A stretch of DNA of 64,000 nucleotides from Andrena cerasifolii (taxonomy: Eukaryota > Arthropoda > Insecta > Hymenoptera > Andrenidae), in contig NC_135130.1 of the NCBI RefSeq assembly GCF_050908995.1, forward strand, positions 11,577,501 to 11,641,500. The letters run 5' to 3'. The notes under the pieces are model-generated. The model did not search any database, was not told where the DNA came from, and saw only the letters and a program-made list of their open reading frames with translations. The first letter of the stretch is position 1; each line of letters opens with the position of its first letter. The position numbers were made by a program, and so were the translations under genes. Positions 60,602-64,000 of this stretch are shown in pieces.

Positions 60602-60796
60602 ATACGGCGGGCCAGACTCCTATCAGGTGACGGAGAAGTTCAACGTCGATTGGGGCACTTATCTTGTGACGAAGAAGAACATCATCTATGCGACCATCGA
60701 TGGCAGAGGCTCCGGTTTAATGGACAACAGTATGCTGTTCGCTGGCTATAGGAAGCTGGGGACCGTCGAAATCGCTGATCAGATTAACGTCACCAG
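60602..60796 (+). CDS. Dpp4: DPP4-like exon 8 (YGGP oxyanion loop and DGRGSG, start of hydrolase domain)
   Basis: This 195-nt exon follows acceptor ctcttctatag and ends in phase 2 at gtgagc. The split codon GT+A gives Val, so it reads VYGGPDSYQVTEKFNVDWGT, then KKNIIYATIDGRGSG, LFAGYRKLGTVEIADQINVT. The Tyr of YGGP corresponds to DPP4 Y547, which stabilises the oxyanion. Vertebrate DPP6/DPP10 lack a YGGP-type loop, so its presence favours a catalytic member. One NVT sequon lies at the end. The next exon should carry the GWSYGGY nucleophile motif. I could not find it before 64000, so the following intron is at least 3.2 kb. Confidence 0.95.
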
Positions 60797-61871
60797 GTGA
60801 GCCCCAAACAAAAGCGAAATAAACGTTCCGTTGGTTTGCATATTCCACTACCGAGTCAAGCCCCAGTTCCCTTCTTCACTCCGGTCTTAAGCGCAAATGG
60901 AATTCTAATTGTGTTGTTCCGCGGGCTACAAGATGCAAATTTTGTCCCAATTTGACAGGTTTTCCGTGCCGTGAATTAGCTACCGGATCATTTCGATGGC
61001 AGAACACGGTTATAATTATGCCATCCCATCTGCGAGTATTGCACAGTGTCAGCACTGCTGACAGTGAGACAGCTCGGGTACCCCGGGATCGGTACTTCCC
61101 ATCTTGGGAATATGATTCTGGGGAATAATTAGCCATGAAACAAGCCCCAAGCCCTGGGGGATCCCATCCTAATTTCATAGTTATGAAATCCTTTCGAAGA
61201 AAACTGTCCCAGTTTGGGTAGTTCGATGATTAAAATGCAAATAGATCGGAATTTTACAGGGCGCCGATCGCGAAAGCAGTCCTAATTCCTTCCTTCCCCT
61301 TATTTACATGTAAAATGTCCCCGTGCAATTTGTCGAATGTCCTCCGAGCTGCTTTAAAATGCAAAAAGACGCATTGCTCTTGATATTCTATGCATTTTTA
61401 ATGCTCGTACGTCAACAAAAGACCCGGCGTTCCGCGCGATTTATATTTATGCAGGCTGCTTTTTGGAATCTGCAACCCCCTGTACCGATATTGCGGTTGA
61501 CGTCGAGATAAGTCAATTTATGACGTCCCTGTAACTCGTTTCCTTTTTTCCACTCGTTTGATTTATTCGACGGCCGGTGTGCGTATTGCGTATCTGACAA
61601 CTTTCAACAACGCATGGACTTTTAAAGCTGTTTGAAATAAAGTAACACGGAATTGTTATAAAACATCGATCGAATGAAATAGTTTAATACTTTAATGCGC
61701 ATGAAAGCTTTGAATTTACAACGAGATAAGTCGAGTACATTTTTAATGAAAGAAAAATGTTACTTCAAGGGGCCGTTTTTAGAAATTTGATAGAAATATA
61801 TCCGGATTGTTTGAAACCTTCTCTATAAAATCCAAATCTAACTACCCAAGCGTTTGCAAGATGTGGCCAAC

Positions 61872-61887
61872 TATTGCCCTCTAGCGG
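61872..61887 (-). promoter_or_regulatory. CTCF-like binding motif, reverse
   Basis: The minus strand reads CCGCTAGAGGGCAATA, 14 of 16 matches to the CTCF consensus. Confidence 0.35.
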
Positions 61888-62413
61888 TAGGTTTCTACAC
61901 CAAAGTAGTAAAGTGTCTGACAATCATTGAAATATTGCACTGCGGAACTGACAGACCTAACTAAGCAGATTTTATCATCGGTAAAATAAAATTTTTCTGT
62001 CGTCCACGCTCTTCTGATTCACAGTACTTCACTTTAACATAACCGTAACTCAAGCAATTCCAATAGATAATGACCGTTAGGACAAAGGGGGCCAAAAACT
62101 TTTCAAGCTTTTCCGTCGCGCGGAACGAAACCGCGACGCGTGCAAAATTAACGACGCAGAAACGACAGTCTCTCGTTTTTTGTCGCGCTCCCGTTTTCCA
62201 CATTTTCGAGCCTCGAAATTCAAATGTCCCTATTTTTCCTTTCCGTTCTTTTTTCGTTCCCGTCAGTTGGAAACAAAGAGCAAGTGGAAAACTCGAGGAC
62301 ATTTGCGACGAAACACGCGGCTCCCGGGTCGCGGAGCAGAGGCGACGTTTCTTGTAATTCGCTGGCCAACTTTACGACAAATCTAATTATGGGAAGAACT
62401 CTCCCCGTGGCCA

Positions 62414-62429
62414 TGGCACCCCCTAGTGG
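62414..62429 (-). promoter_or_regulatory. CTCF-like binding motif, reverse
   Basis: The minus strand reads CCACTAGGGGGTGCCA, 15 of 16 matches to the CTCF consensus (T for the central C). Confidence 0.4.
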
Positions 62430-62857
62430 GAGCTGACTTATCGGGGGACGACGCGGTAATCCACTAATCCGGCTAACAAACTCGCGCCGTCTAACCCTTG
62501 TTTCACTGGTGGACGAATGCCTGCCCCTTAAATGAACTTCTTTCCTCAGTTATCGGTCAGGTAGCCGTGGTAGAATTACTTTCGGCTCTGTCTGAATTTA
62601 TAGACTGATCCCCCTGGACGGGGTCTTCCTCGCGTCGCCTCGCATTTTCTTCTGATGTCGCTGGTAAAAAGCCGGGAATGGGATAAGTAATCGACGTAAA
62701 GCTTAGCGCGTCAGATTCTTGGTCCCTAGGATAAAAGGAAACGTCCGAATGTTTCCCAAGCGTCAGAGAGTCCAAGTATGTTGAAATATTGCTCATAATG
62801 AAAAGTGACATATTTTGTCAAATAAATGACACTAAATGACATCATTGAAAATGGCAT

Positions 62858-62873
62858 CTCACACACACACACA
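62858..62873 (+). repeat. AC microsatellite
   Basis: About seven AC/CA units (ctcacacacacacacag). Confidence 0.9.
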
Positions 62874-63665
62874 GCACTACTAGCTCCACTGAACGCTTCC
62901 CGAGAGATTTAACGTCGTCCACAGAGAGGAGATGACTCCTCTTTGACGCAGAGGACCGTAAAACTGAACAAATTCTCCGTGACAACCTATTTATTCCCTT
63001 CTGCGATCAAGATCAAACGAACGTCTCAAAATGTATCATCTTCTCCTTCGACATGGCTCCTTGAGTGGTTATTATATATTCAAAATAAACTACACCCTCT
63101 CTCGCGGCGAATGACGTTCAGCCCGGAGCAAACTACGCTTTATCAGCACTTTATTTACAAATTCAATTTCGTGGACAAATGGAACGCTTCAGCTTCAAAG
63201 GGGTAAGAATGCGTGGATTCATTCTCGTGTGACGAATACCACGGATAACGGGAAGATGAAATATAACCGCACGGGTGAAGGGAGCTGTGCAGCTAACCCA
63301 AAGAATGAAACGAAGAGTGCACTCAAATTACGAGTCGTCGGCCCTTTATCGGCGCGACACTCTGACGAGCGCTTATTCGCCACGGGTTATCGATTCTACC
63401 GGGCTACCTTCACGCAGGATCAGAGGCGAAACTGTGGATGGAAGGACACGGATGAAGGTGGTGTATTTTAACCGATACCCTCCTCCCATCCAAGCGGCCT
63501 GTGCTGCCGGTCACCCCCGTACCCACGTTGCAATGTTTTGCTGGCGCGTCGCACCGCGTCCGGCCTGTAAAAAGCGAGTCGTGAAATTGGAAGCCGGCCA
63601 AGCGATTGCGGAATCGGCCAACTCTCTTTAACCTTTAGCCTATTGCGCGTGGTGTTGTCGGGCCT

Positions 63666-63917
63666 GCGTCCCTGTCACCGTTCCTCACCCATTTCTCTCC
63701 GTCGTTTCTCCGTTCCCTATCCCCCTCTCCCACTCTGATTTTTCTTTCAGTCCCTTTATCCTTTTTGCTTTCTCTGCTTTTCATTCCCCGCTTCTCCACC
63801 TCCACTCCCACACCGTTCACTTTTCATCCACCCCGGTTTCCCTATCCTCCACTTCCGTCATCCTTCTTTCTTTCGTTTCTCCAGCTTTTTCCTCCTTCAT
63901 CCCCCCGCCCCTGGTTC
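63666..63917 (+). repeat. Pyrimidine-rich (C/T) strand-asymmetric tract
   Basis: About 250 bp dominated by C and T on the + strand (ctctccgtcgtttctccgtt, cccgcttctccacctccact). The reverse strand gives a Lys/Arg/Glu-rich 61-aa frame that is a composition artefact. Confidence 0.65.
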
Positions 63918-64000
63918 ATTATCAATCTATCGCTCCAGCGATGATGATGATATCATCCTGAATGGCGTCGATGGGTCTCGTAGCAGTGGTTCGATATTCA

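Larger units (their letters stand above)
9997..60796 (+). other. Dpp4: Gene body of a dipeptidyl peptidase 4-like gene, eight internal exons, partial at both ends
   Basis: Eight exons with GT-AG boundaries join in one open frame of 1505 nt (501 codons plus 2 nt). Exon-end phases are 2, 1, 0, 0, 2, 0, 2, 2 and every junction is compatible. The predicted protein follows the S9B order: RHTY motif, DWVYEEEVF, HYPKSG-NPTVKL, GWVEQFEPPVFSKDG, the cysteine-rich KCLTC blade, KYPMLIFVYGGPDS, then DGRGSG and LGTVEIADQI. S9B enzymes remove X-Pro or X-Ala dipeptides from peptide N-termini and are secreted or type II membrane proteins. Introns are about 5.4, 14.8, 3.5, 0.7, 20.0, 3.6 and 1.3 kb. The symbol is a family-level label: venom DPP4, a membrane DPP4 or an omega-type insect paralogue cannot be told apart here. 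The start codon, catalytic triad and 3' end lie outside the window. Confidence 0.9.
60797..64000. other. Intron after exon 8, continuing past the window
   Basis: It begins with gtgagc. The next expected coding motif (GWSYGGY around the nucleophile) was not found in any frame. Contents are two CTCF-like sites, an AC microsatellite and a pyrimidine-rich tract at the right edge. Several open frames of 60-118 aa are unrecognised. Confidence 0.7.

Noticed and set aside
61253..61330. Possible exon after ttttacag, considered as the exon following exon 8
   Set aside because: The translation in the required phase (APIAKAVLIP...) does not resemble the S9B segment leading to GWSYGGY and no donor follows.

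Overview
This window looks like insect nuclear DNA, most plausibly from a hymenopteran (bee, wasp or ant). The evidence is one protein-coding gene broken into short exons by GT-AG introns of up to 20 kb, no operon-like ORF packing, MITE-rich introns, scattered TAACCTAAC-type motifs, and coding similarity to insect dipeptidyl peptidases. The order-level assignment is an inference from style, not a search result.

The only gene I can support is on the + strand and is incomplete at both ends. Eight internal exons (9997-10049, 15427-15626, 30457-30626, 34102-34341, 35016-35251, 55241-55463, 59077-59264, 60602-60796) join in a consistent reading frame. Together they give about 501 residues of a dipeptidyl peptidase 4-like protein (peptidase family S9B, DPP4/FAP/DPP6/DPP10 clan). 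They cover most of the eight-bladed beta-propeller and the start of the alpha/beta-hydrolase domain. The N-terminal anchor or signal peptide and first propeller blades lie left of 9997. The catalytic Ser, Asp and His lie right of 60796. Retained hallmarks are the Arg of the RHTY motif, the Glu pair in DWVYEEEVF, paired cysteines, several N-glycosylation sequons and the YGGP tyrosine. They suggest an enzymatically competent DPP4-type protein rather than a DPP6/DPP10-type channel subunit, but the catalytic residues are not visible.

The rest is intron or 5' sequence. Region 1-9996 has no recognisable exon; it holds a degenerate array of about 35-bp units (7408-7740), a GTGTAA-type simple repeat, a 15-G tract and a possible hAT remnant. 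Intron 10050-15426 has an old hAT-like MITE. Intron 15627-30456 has a complete Tc1/mariner-like MITE with TA duplications, two clusters of one 40-bp minisatellite and a hAT MITE with an 8-bp target duplication. Intron 30627-34101 has a 21-bp tandem repeat. Intron 35252-55240 holds another hAT MITE, a large foldback element, two TTAA-flanked foldback elements, a truncated second copy of the mariner MITE internal sequence, a dispersed repeat in inverted orientation and one CTCF-like site. Introns 55464-59076 and 59265-60601 and the 3' flank hold a third TTAA foldback, a pair of perfect hairpins and three CTCF-like sites in reverse orientation.

No tRNA, rRNA, CRISPR array, autonomous transposase or second gene could be supported. 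I saw no evidence for a novel multi-gene system. The most interesting signals are in the introns: the 40-bp minisatellite, the TTAA foldback family, the 51.6/54.7-kb inverted pair with a shared octamer, and the convergent CTCF-like sites.
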